Notes: a model not told the origin generated them from the letters alone. DNA of 29,068 nucleotides from a virus (IMGVR_UViG_3300045010_000261:1-29068); one strand, 5' to 3'. Numbered from the stretch's first letter, positions 13,978-22,251 are shown. Translations and numbers: made by a program.

Positions 13978-15647
13978 ATCTCGCCACCTTTCGGCATTTC
14001 AACTTGCTTTCCGCTGGCTTCTGTTGCAGAACCATCCATTTCTGGTTCCACCACAGGTGCTCCAAGATCTCCAAGTGGAGCACCTGTTGCAGGATCAACT
14101 GGTGCATTAGGATCTGGAAGAATACCATCTTTGATTTCTTTCTTAATTAATTGATCCTGCTCAATAATTTGTTGATCAGTTTGTCTGAGAATTTGACGGC
14201 GAACATAATCTTTGGAATAATATTTGCCGACATATGGTTCAGCAGTTGCGACAAGATTAAGTCTCTCAGTCATCAACTCTGCTTCTTTTAGTTCAGCAAA
14301 ATGATTATCATATAAGAAGTCATATTGTACATGTTCTTGCATCAAATCCCAATCTTCGGGAGTTACAATATTTTTTAAGATTAGTTGAGTTTTCAGCATG
14401 TCATTAAACATTGTAGAAAACCTTTTTCTTAGTCTTCCAACAAACTTACTAAACTTGACTTCATCTCTTAAAATTTCTGATGATCGACCAAGATTAAATC
14501 CACCTTCTCCACCAATTCTAGATGTGGGAACATTCAATGATCTATAAAGTTTTTCTTGAAAATACTTAATATCGGTAATTTCTCCAAGATTTTGACCACC
14601 AGGAAGAGTTGAAATTTCTGTTCCTCTACCACCTTCACGACGAGGAAGCCAAAAGTCTTCCATCATACTCATGAACTTTTTGTCGTCACGCATTTCTCCT
14701 GTATTCGCATCATAAACAAGTTTATTGCGATAACGCATCATAACATCACGAAGATATTGTTCTGCTTTAATTTTAGGAAGATTGCCAACGTCAATATAGA
14801 AAATACGACGTTCTGGTGCTCTTGATAATCTATAAATGACCAAAGAATCTTCAATCATTCTAAGTTGATTGAGTGCTTTAATGGCTTTATGTAAGTAAGA
14901 AAGAACCAAACCTTTATTTCTATCTACAAGTCCAGACGTGCAATATGTAATTGAATCTTTTGTAATAGTAATATTTTTTTGTGGTCCATTGTAAAGAGTA
15001 TTGCTAACAGAAGCAATTGAATCTGGTGTATAAATGAAAAATTCATCAATATCAGGAAACTCATATTTTAAAGGAGAATCTGGATGACTTGCCATCAAAA
15101 TAGGAGTATTTGATTGAACAGTAGCATTCTTCTTTAATTTTCTTACATAACGCATTTTCATTGCGTCAATGTATCTGAATTCTTTAATTCCTTCCTGAGG
15201 GTTTTTTAAATCAATAACTTTATGATAAAAAAGTTTACCATCGACATACCAGTTTCGATAGATTTCATGCGCCTTTCTATCAAAATCTAAAAGTTCTAGA
15301 ATATATTTAAATTCTTCTCTGATTTTTCTTTTTATGCCATCACTAGCGTTCAAATTTGATAATTCTATTTGAACAGGACTATCATTTGTATCTGATACGA
15401 TTGCTTCATTTACGATATCTTCAATAGCACTATCGACTTCTGGATGGAGCGCCATTTCGCGGTATCTTCTTAGAAGATCATTCTCATTTTTATAAACTCC
15501 TTCAAGATCTAAGTAAGAACCATAAAATCCAGCTCCCGATGTCGCATAATAGTCAACCCCGTCCGCATCATTTTGCGGAACGGGGGACTGTATATTTTTG
15601 GATGACTTGTTATCATCCTCAATTGAAAAGCCAAATAATCTAGCCAT
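13974..15647 (-). CDS. 20: gp20, portal vertex protein
   Basis: 557 aa (T4: 524). It forms the dodecameric portal that starts head assembly and through which gp17 packages DNA. Conserved segments seen include LLRRYREMALHPEVDSAIEDIVNEAIV (about 60-87), WYVDGKLFYHKVIDLKNP, RRIFYIDVGNLPKIKAEQYLRDVMMRYRNKLVYDANTGE, DFWLPRREGGRGTEISTLPGGQNL and SLNVPTSRIGGE. The C-terminal 45 residues are rich in P, G and acidic residues. It has its own late promoter, and gp67 follows as in T4. Confidence 0.97.
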   Translation of the reverse strand: MARLFGFSIEDDNKSSKNIQSPVPQNDADGVDYYATSGAGFYGSYLDLEGVYKNENDLLRRYREMALHPEVDSAIEDIVNEAIVSDTNDSPVQIELSNLNASDGIKRKIREEFKYILELLDFDRKAHEIYRNWYVDGKLFYHKVIDLKNPQEGIKEFRYIDAMKMRYVRKLKKNATVQSNTPILMASHPDSPLKYEFPDIDEFFIYTPDSIASVSNTLYNGPQKNITITKDSITYCTSGLVDRNKGLVLSYLHKAIKALNQLRMIEDSLVIYRLSRAPERRIFYIDVGNLPKIKAEQYLRDVMMRYRNKLVYDANTGEMRDDKKFMSMMEDFWLPRREGGRGTEISTLPGGQNLGEITDIKYFQEKLYRSLNVPTSRIGGEGGFNLGRSSEILRDEVKFSKFVGRLRKRFSTMFNDMLKTQLILKNIVTPEDWDLMQEHVQYDFLYDNHFAELKEAELMTERLNLVATAEPYVGKYYSKDYVRRQILRQTDQQIIEQDQLIKKEIKDGILPDPNAPVDPATGAPLGDLGAPVVEPEMDGSATEASGKQVEMPKGGEI

Positions 15648-15677
15648 TTATAGAACCGAACAGTATTCTTACTGCTC

Positions 15678-15684
15678 TATTTAT
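15678..15684 (-). promoter_or_regulatory. Late promoter of gene 20 (GATAAATA)
   Basis: Minus-strand GGATAAATAG, 10 bases after the gp19 stop and about 30 bases before the gp20 ATG. Confidence 0.75.
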
Positions 15685-15693
15685 CCAATTAGA

Positions 15694-16347
15694 TCAGGCG
15701 ACCACATCATTAGCAAGATCAGTTGGTGTTCCTGCTGTCCAGTACTGAACTTGGAACTCAACTGTGAACTCTTCGATTGTATCACCAGTATCGTAGGAAA
15801 GATCAATCTGTGATACGTTGGTTGGGAAGATATCGTAGAAGCGATATGATCTCAGTTTTGGAGAAGCAACGTTTCCACCAGCGCCAGCAGCATCCGAACT
15901 ATCAGTGGTGGTTGAGAATCTTCCAGCGTTGTAACCACGACCCAATTGATAAACATATGCATCAGTCATGTATGAAGATGGATTTGTTGCACCAGAAGCG
16001 TTGTCAAGTTTGCTGATTGCATTCATCCATGCTTCAAACTGAGTTCTGAGAAGGAAATCTTCATCATTGATAACTGTAACGGTCCAAGTATCAAAAGTAC
16101 GATCTCCTGCAACTTTCAGAATACGACCTCTGAAAGGAACATCGATAGGAGCAATGTTTGATGCTGGGAGAGCAGCTGCTTTGCAAAGAAATTTAAATGT
16201 TTCTTGTTCATTCGATCCCCAGGTTGCACCATTTTCAGAACGGACGGCCGCGGTGGGGAAAGTAGGGATGTCAACTTCGAATAAATTAGGACGAGCGCCA
16301 CCCCCTTGAAGTTTTGATTTGAAGTTTGAGATTGTTCTGAGAGCCAT
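15694..16347 (-). CDS. 19: gp19, tail tube protein
   Basis: 217 aa (T4: 163). It forms the hexameric rings of the inner tail tube. The tube-fold signature is clear: FEVDIPTFP, LCKAAALPASNIAPIDVPFRGRILKVAGDRTFDTWTVTVINDEDFLLRTQFEAWMNAI, and near the end the strand series RFYDIFPTNVSQIDLSYDTGDTIEEFTVEFQVQYW. It follows gp18 in the T4 order. The ribosome site GGAGGAA is one of the best in the window, consistent with high expression. Confidence 0.96.
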   Translation of the reverse strand: MALRTISNFKSKLQGGGARPNLFEVDIPTFPTAAVRSENGATWGSNEQETFKFLCKAAALPASNIAPIDVPFRGRILKVAGDRTFDTWTVTVINDEDFLLRTQFEAWMNAISKLDNASGATNPSSYMTDAYVYQLGRGYNAGRFSTTTDSSDAAGAGGNVASPKLRSYRFYDIFPTNVSQIDLSYDTGDTIEEFTVEFQVQYWTAGTPTDLANDVVA

Positions 16348-16372
16348 TTTTAGGTTCCTCCGTAGTTGGTTT

Positions 16373-16379
16373 TATTTGT
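16373..16379 (-). promoter_or_regulatory. Possible weak late promoter of gene 19 (ACAAATA)
   Basis: Minus-strand AACAAATAA, one mismatch from ATAAATA, in the 40-base gap between gp18 and gp19 and about 25 bases before the ATG. Confidence 0.4.
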
Positions 16380-16387
16380 TAATTGTC

Positions 16388-18610
16388 TCAGACGCGACCA
16401 GCGACTTCATTGAAGCTGACGCCAGTTCTTGTTGCTATGAAAGTCAATTCAACGAAGTTGATAGACTTGGTTGGCTTCAAGAAAATGTCTGCACGGAACT
16501 CATTATTGTCAATGATGTCGGGGGTGTTATTCGTCTCATCACAAATAACCAGGAAATCAAAAAGACCTCTCTTCGATTGAATATCTCTGAGGAATGGTTC
16601 GACAATGTTGACGAAGTTTGCTCTTGTGATTTCATCGTTGAATTCAAAGAGTTGAGCATCTGCTGCTCTTTGAAGTGCTTCCTCAACATAGAGGAACAGG
16701 CGACGAACGTTAATTCTATCAAATGCTGATGCATAACCTAGACCAGTCTTATCACCAAAAAGTAGAACTCCAATACCTGGTTTGTTCAGAACTGGGTTAA
16801 TTCTTCTTGGATACAGAAGATCTCTTTGTGCCTTAGTTGGGTTGTATGCAAGTTTAACCGCATTCAACAGAACTCCTCTTTGTTGACCAGCAGGCGAGAA
16901 CCATGGGAATGAATCTCTTGTGGTTCTTGCCATCAATCCAGCGATGTCACCATTACATGGAATGTAACGGAACTCATCATTGAATCTGTCATACATGTAC
17001 TTGTATCCAGAATCAAAGACTGCGTATGAAGAAGATGTAATTGCAGAGAAGAAGTCAATTACATTATCAGTTTGTGTATCTGTATCTGTAATATTAACAA
17101 CAGATGTTCTATATGGCGAGATAACTGCAATACAATCTTTTCTAGTATCAGCAACCGCAATTAGTTTATTTGCTTTTGCCTGGGATTCCTCTTTTGTTCC
17201 AAGTCCAGGACCCATGATAAGGAAGTCAATATCAACTTCACTATCATCGAGGAACTTATCATAAGCAGTTGAAAGTTTTCCGAGAGTTGCAGTTAATGCT
17301 CCTGTCGAAGTTAGACTTTCTGTACCTGAGTAGTTCTTACCACCCACGAGTGAATAAGTAACTTTTCCTACTGAGGAGAATGTAATGCTTTGTGCGTTTT
17401 GACCCCAAGTTCCAGCAGCTACTGTATATGGAGTAAAGTTGGTGGAGAATCCTGTTGCAGCAGGGATAGTTCCGTGGAATGCGTCAACTGCACTTGAAGG
17501 GTTGTTTCCTGCAAAGACGTATGCAGAATTTTCTGCAAGATAGTTCTTGTAGTAAGTTCTTTGTGGAGAATTTACGCTAGAAATAGCATCTTTTGCTTTT
17601 GATAAGAAGAGGTGCTTTTCAAGAAGTGTTGCTTGGTTTCCTGTGATGGAACCATTATCGTCTACAACGACAACGTGAACCGCATCGTTCTTTCCGTTTC
17701 TATCTAATGAGTATGCGTTTGATACTGGTTTTGGCGCAATCGTTTTCCAGTAAACTGTTGCATTAGAAAGACCAAGAGTTTGTTGATCATACCAATCAAC
17801 CGCAGTTTGAACTGAAAGAACTCCAACTCCCTTTCCAGTTCCCCCATCAGTTCCAACACCTGATGAATTCATAAATGTAAGAGTTTTTCCAACAACATAT
17901 GCGGAAGTTTCATTTCCTTCTGCATAAGTAATTTGAGTTTCTGTTCCTGCGGTAGAAACTCTACTTATAATCTTAATATCAATTGTGCTATTGCTATTGG
18001 TCGAATCAGTAGATACACCAGTAACAATTGCTTTTACATATCCGCTGAACACACTGGTTGAACCACCACCAGCCAATACAGTTGAAATTCCAACAGTAAC
18101 ACCAAAACCAATTCTTGCACCAATTGCGCCCAAATTGGTTGTTGCAATACCAACTCTTTGATCTGCAAGATCGTCAATCTGACAAACTTTTAGACCATTT
18201 GCCCAAGAACCTGGATCCTTAGCAGCATATACGAAGTTAGTGGCTTCTGAATAATTTTCAGAGTAATCATCGTAACTCTTGATTTTCAGAGTAGTTGTAG
18301 ATGCGATACCAACGCCAGCATTTGCGTTTTTGAGATCGTCATCGTCTGTACGAACGACTCTCAGATTGCCACCATACGCAAGATATGATGATGCACTCAT
18401 CCAATATTCGTAGTGTGAATCCGTGCTGTATGGTTCACCAAAAGTATTGAGAAGATCTGCTTCGTTTTCGATAAGAGTAGGAACCTCTATTGAACCTCTC
18501 TCAAAAGGAGCTGCAATACCACCAGTAGTAGGATTTACATTATCAGCTCTCCCTACTGTTAAATCAACCTCTCTAATTCTTACACCAGGAGACAATTGTG
18601 GAGTAGCCAT
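16388..18610 (-). CDS. 18: gp18, contractile tail sheath protein
   Basis: 740 aa (T4: 659). It polymerises around the gp19 tube and contracts during infection. The N-terminus MATPQLSPGVRIREVDLT... and IAAPFERGSIEVPTLIENEADLLNTFG are typical sheath starts. The C-terminal part has SYAVFDSGYKYMYDRFNDEFRYIPCNGDIAGLMARTTRDSFPWFSPAGQQRG, then RINVRRLFLYVEEALQRAADAQLFEFND, and ends INFVELTFIATRTGVSFNEVAGRV. The middle (about 120-420) is a variable S/T-rich surface domain. A late promoter lies about 37 bases before the ATG. Confidence 0.97.
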   Translation of the reverse strand: MATPQLSPGVRIREVDLTVGRADNVNPTTGGIAAPFERGSIEVPTLIENEADLLNTFGEPYSTDSHYEYWMSASSYLAYGGNLRVVRTDDDDLKNANAGVGIASTTTLKIKSYDDYSENYSEATNFVYAAKDPGSWANGLKVCQIDDLADQRVGIATTNLGAIGARIGFGVTVGISTVLAGGGSTSVFSGYVKAIVTGVSTDSTNSNSTIDIKIISRVSTAGTETQITYAEGNETSAYVVGKTLTFMNSSGVGTDGGTGKGVGVLSVQTAVDWYDQQTLGLSNATVYWKTIAPKPVSNAYSLDRNGKNDAVHVVVVDDNGSITGNQATLLEKHLFLSKAKDAISSVNSPQRTYYKNYLAENSAYVFAGNNPSSAVDAFHGTIPAATGFSTNFTPYTVAAGTWGQNAQSITFSSVGKVTYSLVGGKNYSGTESLTSTGALTATLGKLSTAYDKFLDDSEVDIDFLIMGPGLGTKEESQAKANKLIAVADTRKDCIAVISPYRTSVVNITDTDTQTDNVIDFFSAITSSSYAVFDSGYKYMYDRFNDEFRYIPCNGDIAGLMARTTRDSFPWFSPAGQQRGVLLNAVKLAYNPTKAQRDLLYPRRINPVLNKPGIGVLLFGDKTGLGYASAFDRINVRRLFLYVEEALQRAADAQLFEFNDEITRANFVNIVEPFLRDIQSKRGLFDFLVICDETNNTPDIIDNNEFRADIFLKPTKSINFVELTFIATRTGVSFNEVAGRV

Positions 18611-18646
18611 TCGTTTTTTCTCCGAAACCTTAAAATTAACTAAAAC

Positions 18647-18653
18647 TATTTAT
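18647..18653 (-). promoter_or_regulatory. Late promoter of gene 18 (AATAAATA)
   Basis: Minus-strand AATAAATAG in the 81-base gap between the zinc-ribbon gene and gp18. No convincing terminator is seen in that gap. Confidence 0.75.
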
Positions 18654-18691
18654 TATTTCCTTTTTTTCACAGGGGAAATCCTGGGTGAACA

Positions 18692-18949
18692 CTACCAATC
18701 TGGATATTCCCATTCAATGTTTAGTTTTTTCTTAGGTCTCTTTAATTTTTTTCTAGATTTTGTGACTCTTTCAACTGTACACAACTTACATTCATAAGAA
18801 TAAGAAGAAGCAACTGCACCTCTGTCTTTATGAGTTCTATAAAATCCATCTGTTAAACTTTTAATTTCTCCACATATTCTACACTTTCGTTCATTAAGTA
18901 ATAGATGCCCAAATTTAAATTGATCATCTAATTCTAATTCTAGTTCCAT
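18692..18949 (-). CDS. Small zinc-ribbon protein between gp17 and gp18
   Basis: 85 aa. CRICG near residue 23 and CKLC near residue 54 flank a segment KSLTDGFYRTHKDRG. This is the CxxC...LxxFY...CxxC zinc-ribbon often found in front of endonuclease VII/HNH-type nuclease domains. Here only the ribbon and a basic C-terminus (KSRKKLKRPKKKL) are present, so it probably binds nucleic acid or protein without cutting. The ATG follows the gp17 stop directly (TAAATG), which suggests coupling to the terminase. Confidence 0.75.
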   Translation of the reverse strand: MELELELDDQFKFGHLLLNERKCRICGEIKSLTDGFYRTHKDRGAVASSYSYECKLCTVERVTKSRKKLKRPKKKLNIEWEYPDW

Positions 18950-20599
18950 TTACATGTACTCCCACATATAAGAACGGTCACCATACTCATCACTATACCA
19001 TCTATCACCATCCGCATCAACAAATGTTGTATTACTATCTAGACCGTCAGAAATAAATCCAAATGGTGCCATGTCTTGTTCAATTTGATTTTTCTGCTCA
19101 TCATAAAGTCTTTTTCTCACATCCTGATCAGTAAGTTCTTTAAAATAATCCTGAGCAACTAACCAAGAATAGATTACCAGACACATTGCTAAGTCGTCAT
19201 TACATCCTTCTTCTGCTTCAAATGAATTATTCTTTTGAATAAATGTTGTAAGTTCAGAAATAATATCATAGTCATTGATAAAAAGTTTGTCCTCTTCAAT
19301 CATTGTTTTGAGATTAAGAGAACCGATCTTTTTAACTGTCTTTGACATTTTCACACCAAGTTGAGTTTTCTTTCCTGAAAATCCTTGTCCGACTATTTGA
19401 CCCGCTCTTCCTCTCATAGAACACATGAGAAGATTTTGATATTCCAAATCATATTGAAGAATCGATGCAACCTGATCACCAACATCGTTTACCTCACATA
19501 AAATAAAAGCGTTGTTATAACTTTTTGCTATCTCATAAATTACCGATGGAAAAAGCATCGGTTTAATTTCATTATCTCTATATTTCGCTACTACCTTATG
19601 AGGAAATGTTGTAATGTCAATAACTACAAAAGCAGAATAATCATTACCAACTCCTCTTGCAACGTCAACCGTTACAATGTAATCATTCTCTTTTACCGGT
19701 TCATGATATACATCCAACCCAGCATTTTTCTTGATGGGGTTTTCATATACAAGAGATCGTAGCTTACTTGGAGCAATAAGAGTATCGACAGATCCAAGGA
19801 ATTCGCACTCAAACTCAACTTTAAATTGAGATTCGGAAGTGTTTGCAATTGTTTGTCTTTTCCACTCAGAGTCTCTTCCAGGAACTTCTGTCCAATGAAC
19901 TTCTGTTGGAATATATTCATTATCACCCCGTTCTGCGTCATGCCACATGCGGTAGAAATGATTCATACCGTGTGGTGTTGAAACGACTATGACTTTTGTG
20001 CTTTTACCAGAAGAAATAGTAGGATAAACAGATGCAAAGAATTGGTCTGCAATATGGTTTGGAATAAACGCGAATTCGTCGAGGAAGATGACATTGTACG
20101 AACCGCCTCGGACAGTACTTGCAGATGTAGAAGCTGCCAATATCTTACTGCCATTTTCAAGCTCTAAACTACCTTTGTTCCAGGATATGATACCTTGCTG
20201 CAACCATTTTGGTAGGTTTTCATAAGCAAGTTGTAATCTTTGAAGGAGATCTCTTGCTGTTGATGCTTTGTTTGCAAGAATTGCAATATTTACATTATCA
20301 TTGAAAACCGCATAATGAAGTAAGTATGAAACAACAGTGGTAGATTTACCAGTCTGTCTTGGCATCTTACAAATATTAAATCGATGATTATGGAAGTTTC
20401 GGATTAGATTCTCTTGGAATGGATACATTCCAAAAGGAATCAAACCTTCATCGAGAGAAACGATCTTTACATAATTTTTTGCAAAATAAACTGGATCATC
20501 ATTGCACTTAATAAATTCCTCAATCTGACTACCAGTGAACTCAATTGGAGTGTTAGCCTTTTTGAGGTTTGGATTACCAAGATATACACCTTCAACCAT
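18950..20599 (-). CDS. 17: gp17, terminase large subunit
   Basis: 549 aa (T4: 610). It is the packaging motor and headful nuclease. The ATPase domain has FQENLIRNFHNHRF, Walker A PRQTGKST (80-87), Walker B NVIFLDEFAF (169-178) and the coupling STPHGMNHFYRMW. The RNase H-like nuclease domain starts at YIVTVDVARGVGND with the metal aspartate at 312, and CEVNDVGDQ near 380 carries further acidic residues. A ribosome site AGGAG, inside the end of the upstream 53-aa ORF, lies 7 bases before the ATG. No gp16 (small subunit) homologue is recognisable next to it. Confidence 0.96.
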   Translation of the reverse strand: MVEGVYLGNPNLKKANTPIEFTGSQIEEFIKCNDDPVYFAKNYVKIVSLDEGLIPFGMYPFQENLIRNFHNHRFNICKMPRQTGKSTTVVSYLLHYAVFNDNVNIAILANKASTARDLLQRLQLAYENLPKWLQQGIISWNKGSLELENGSKILAASTSASTVRGGSYNVIFLDEFAFIPNHIADQFFASVYPTISSGKSTKVIVVSTPHGMNHFYRMWHDAERGDNEYIPTEVHWTEVPGRDSEWKRQTIANTSESQFKVEFECEFLGSVDTLIAPSKLRSLVYENPIKKNAGLDVYHEPVKENDYIVTVDVARGVGNDYSAFVVIDITTFPHKVVAKYRDNEIKPMLFPSVIYEIAKSYNNAFILCEVNDVGDQVASILQYDLEYQNLLMCSMRGRAGQIVGQGFSGKKTQLGVKMSKTVKKIGSLNLKTMIEEDKLFINDYDIISELTTFIQKNNSFEAEEGCNDDLAMCLVIYSWLVAQDYFKELTDQDVRKRLYDEQKNQIEQDMAPFGFISDGLDSNTTFVDADGDRWYSDEYGDRSYMWEYM

Positions 20600-20609
20600 T
20601 TAACTACTC

Positions 20610-20771
20610 CTATATTTTCACAGAATCATCTTTATTTTTATTTGTCTTGTTTGTTTTACTTTTTATTTTAAAAGCCGTATCGCCAAGAAATGATCCAACA
20701 GCAAGAATGAGAACCTTAGAATATGCATCTCTGCTTGTGCTTTCTAATTCTACTTGACCCTCTGGAAGCAT
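20610..20771 (-). CDS. Small hypothetical protein upstream of gp17
   Basis: 53 aa: MLPEGQVELESTSRDAYSKV, then LILAVGSFLGDTAFKIKS, then a very basic and polar tail KTNKTNKNKDDSVKI. The centre is a short hydrophobic helix. It occupies the position of the small terminase gene (T4 gene 16) but is far too short to be called that. Its end contains the gp17 ribosome site, so at least its translation would feed gp17. A late promoter box ends 3 bases before its ATG, which would place the start point at or inside the ORF. The ORF may therefore be expressed only from upstream promoters. Confidence 0.55.
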   Translation of the reverse strand: MLPEGQVELESTSRDAYSKVLILAVGSFLGDTAFKIKSKTNKTNKNKDDSVKI

Positions 20772-20774
20772 CAC

Positions 20775-20781
20775 TATTTAT
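20775..20781 (-). promoter_or_regulatory. Late promoter for gp17, overlapping the nuclease stop codon
   Basis: Minus-strand GAATAAATAG. The TAA is the stop of the SNase-like gene. Because the start point would fall at the 53-aa ATG, this promoter most likely serves gp17, with a leader of about 170 bases. Confidence 0.6.
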
Positions 20782-21209
20782 TCCACCAGAGTTCCTCTTT
20801 GTCGTCTAATAGTGTTTAACATCTCAAAGTCTTTTACTTTTTTGTCTCCCTTATACGACCAGGCATAACCGGAAACTATCATCTGCTCATTCAGTGATGT
20901 TGGTTTATTATTGATAAACAAATGTCCCAGAATTCTACCATACTTCTCTGTGCTGTCTGGAAGTTCGGTCTTAATGAGAATATCTTTCGCACCCTCAACT
21001 TTCTTCTTCAACCACTCTTTTGATTCAAGTCCAAGTTTCTTTTCGTATGCGTCCGTAGTGCGTGATTCAGGCGTATCAACACCAGCAAGACGAATTCGCT
21101 TAGTAAGGGAAATATCAAAACCCAAATCAATATCCGCATCTATCGTATCACCATCGACTACCTTATGAATCTCACGGATTCTGTAAATGTACGGGTCTCT
21201 GTCTGCCAT
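20778..21209 (-). CDS. Staphylococcal-nuclease-like (SNase) endonuclease
   Basis: 143 aa, the size of the SNase domain alone. Active-site residues are present in order: DGDTID (D19, D21, D24), RLAGVDTPE (R40, D45, E48) and KYGRILG (R92), giving a calcium-dependent DNA/RNA phosphodiesterase. No signal peptide is seen, so it acts in the infected cell or is packaged. It lies directly upstream of the packaging genes and has its own late promoter, which suggests a late role such as DNA trimming or nucleotide scavenging. Confidence 0.88.
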   Translation of the reverse strand: MADRDPYIYRIREIHKVVDGDTIDADIDLGFDISLTKRIRLAGVDTPESRTTDAYEKKLGLESKEWLKKKVEGAKDILIKTELPDSTEKYGRILGHLFINNKPTSLNEQMIVSGYAWSYKGDKKVKDFEMLNTIRRQRGTLVE

Positions 21210-21231
21210 TAGAATAACTTAATACTCCCAG

Positions 21232-21238
21232 TATTTAT
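21232..21238 (-). promoter_or_regulatory. Late promoter of the SNase gene (GATAAATA)
   Basis: Minus-strand TGATAAATAC, about 23 bases before the ATG. The TGA immediately before ATAAATA ends the relic reading frame upstream. Confidence 0.75.
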
Positions 21239-21375
21239 CAATCAAGAATAGAGTTTCTCCACTCTTCACTCATATTCACCATAATTGATTCTGCTGCTTC
21301 TGGTGTTTCTGCATATCCTTCATCAAGAAGGTGTGAGAGGATGATGTCGTATAAATCTACTTGTTCTTTTAATGC
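21238..21375 (-). pseudogene. In-frame duplicated C-terminal motif after the stop of the 194-aa gene
   Basis: The 45 codons directly after the TAA of the 194-aa gene stay in its frame and read ALKEQVDLYDIILSHLLDEG, then YAETPEAAESIMVNMSEEWR, then NSILD and a stop. It has no usable start of its own. The DNA of 21258-21369 repeats 21551-21663 with about 8 mismatches in 112 bases. It is most likely the old C-terminus, left behind after a new one was inserted upstream; low-level readthrough cannot be excluded. Confidence 0.7.
21258..21369. repeat. Direct repeat, copy 1 (partner at 21551-21663)
   Basis: About 112 bases, near 93% identical to 21551-21663, same orientation, offset about 293 bases. 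Most differences are silent or conservative in the encoded motif (for example A to S). Confidence 0.9.
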
Positions 21376-21960
21376 TTACTCATCCCAGTCCTTAGGGGTG
21401 GTTCTAACCTTGGTGCCTCCCTGCCCCTGATCTGCATATCCTGAACCATATTTCCAAGTGGAAGATGGTTTAACAAAAGGAGGTTTTTTCTTTCTGAATG
21501 GTTTTTTTGGTGGTAATGGTTCCTGGTTTACTTCTGTAATAATATTCTCTCTCCATTCTTCACTCATATTCACCATAATTGCTTCTGCTGCTTCTGGTGT
21601 CTCAGCATATCCTTCATCAAGTAAGTGTGAAAGGATAATGTCGTATAAATCTACTTGTTCTTTTTTTAGTTTTGATTGTGCTTCCTTTTCTGCTCTGTAA
21701 CTATCTGGTTGTCCAGTTTTCTTTGCTTTTGCAGCAGCAGTTTTTCTTTTTGAAAACTCGGCACCTACTTTTGCCATTTTTGGGTCTCTATAACCGTGAG
21801 GGTCTTCTGGAGTTCCCATTCCCATACCACCTCCCTTGGAGAGTTTTTTAATATAATCTTTTTTTCCAAATTTTGGTTCTTGATAACCTTCATCAAGTTG
21901 CTGATTTTCAACAACTTCCATATATGCTTCTTGAAGATTGTGATAGTCTTGTGCGTCCAT
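21376..21960 (-). CDS. Hypothetical cyanophage protein with EGYAETPEAAEAIMVNMSEEW motif
   Basis: 194 aa. Segments in order: an acidic helical N-terminus (LQEAYMEVVENQQLDEGYQ), a basic G/K-rich part (KKDYIKKLSKGGGMGMGTPEDPHGYRDPKMAKVGAEF), KKEQVDLYDIILSHLLDEGYAETPEAAEAIMVNMSEEWRENI (about 108-148), then a P/K-rich tail ending TTPKDWDE. I recall the LLDEGYAET...MSEEW element as a recurrent C-terminal module in cyanophage proteins; its function is unknown to me. ITE right after it fits the gp21 cleavage rule, which is suggestive only. The late promoter is at 21981-21987. No signal peptide or membrane span is seen. Confidence 0.7.
   Translation of the reverse strand: MDAQDYHNLQEAYMEVVENQQLDEGYQEPKFGKKDYIKKLSKGGGMGMGTPEDPHGYRDPKMAKVGAEFSKRKTAAAKAKKTGQPDSYRAEKEAQSKLKKEQVDLYDIILSHLLDEGYAETPEAAEAIMVNMSEEWRENIITEVNQEPLPPKKPFRKKKPPFVKPSSTWKYGSGYADQGQGGTKVRTTPKDWDE
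21551..21663. repeat. Direct repeat, copy 2 (inside the 194-aa gene)
   Basis: This is the in-gene copy of the 112-base repeat and encodes the LLDEGYAETPEAAEAIMV segment. Recombination between the copies would delete the present C-terminus and restore the shorter ending. Confidence 0.9.
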
Positions 21961-21980
21961 TTTTACAAATAATTTTTAGT

Positions 21981-21987
21981 TATTTAT
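21981..21987 (-). promoter_or_regulatory. Late promoter of the 194-aa gene (AATAAATA)
   Basis: Minus-strand TTAATAAATAAC, 21 bases before the ATG, overlapping the TAA stop of the tiny upstream ORF. Confidence 0.7.
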
Positions 21988-22097
21988 TAAAATGGGAGTC
22001 TGAACTCTTTGGTATTGAGTTTCGGAATAGGAAGTTTCTCAAATGCTTTATTGACTCTTTTTTGAAGATCCTTTAAGTCTTCATTGGTAATATTCAT
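21987..22097 (-). CDS. Tiny ORF, hypothetical 36 aa
   Basis: MNITNEDLKDLQKRVNKAFE, then KLPIPKLNTKEFRLPF. It starts inside the end of the next ORF upstream (17-base overlap) and ends in the late promoter of the 194-aa gene. An amphipathic helix is followed by a P-rich end. No recognised family and no strong ribosome site. It is kept because the frame is clean and the packing is typical of real small phage genes. Confidence 0.45.
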   Translation of the reverse strand: MNITNEDLKDLQKRVNKAFEKLPIPKLNTKEFRLPF

Positions 22098-22251
22098 TGA
22101 TGATATCCAGAATTCGATTTAATACTTCGTTCGCCCCCCTTTTCTTTTCCTCAGAAAAGTTTTTAAAAATATCAGAATTTTCATAAAGTAATTTTTTTAA
22201 ACCATAAACTTTATGAAGCATATCTATTCGGGTCAACATGCCTCTTGACAT
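22081..22251 (-). CDS. Small ORF, hypothetical 56 aa
   Basis: MSRGMLTRIDMLHKVYGLKK, then LLYENSDIFKNFSEEKKRGA, then NEVLNRILDIINEYYQ. Helical and charged. A GAGG ribosome site lies about 9 bases before the ATG. It lies 32 bases after the Cys-rich gene and overlaps the next tiny ORF. No family recognised. Confidence 0.55.
   Translation of the reverse strand: MSRGMLTRIDMLHKVYGLKKLLYENSDIFKNFSEEKKRGANEVLNRILDIINEYYQ

Noticed and set aside
18660-18692. Weak hairpin (CAGG/CCTG) with an A-run between the zinc-ribbon gene and gp18
   Set aside because: Only 4 bp of stem with no T-tract in the direction of transcription, so not a credible terminator.
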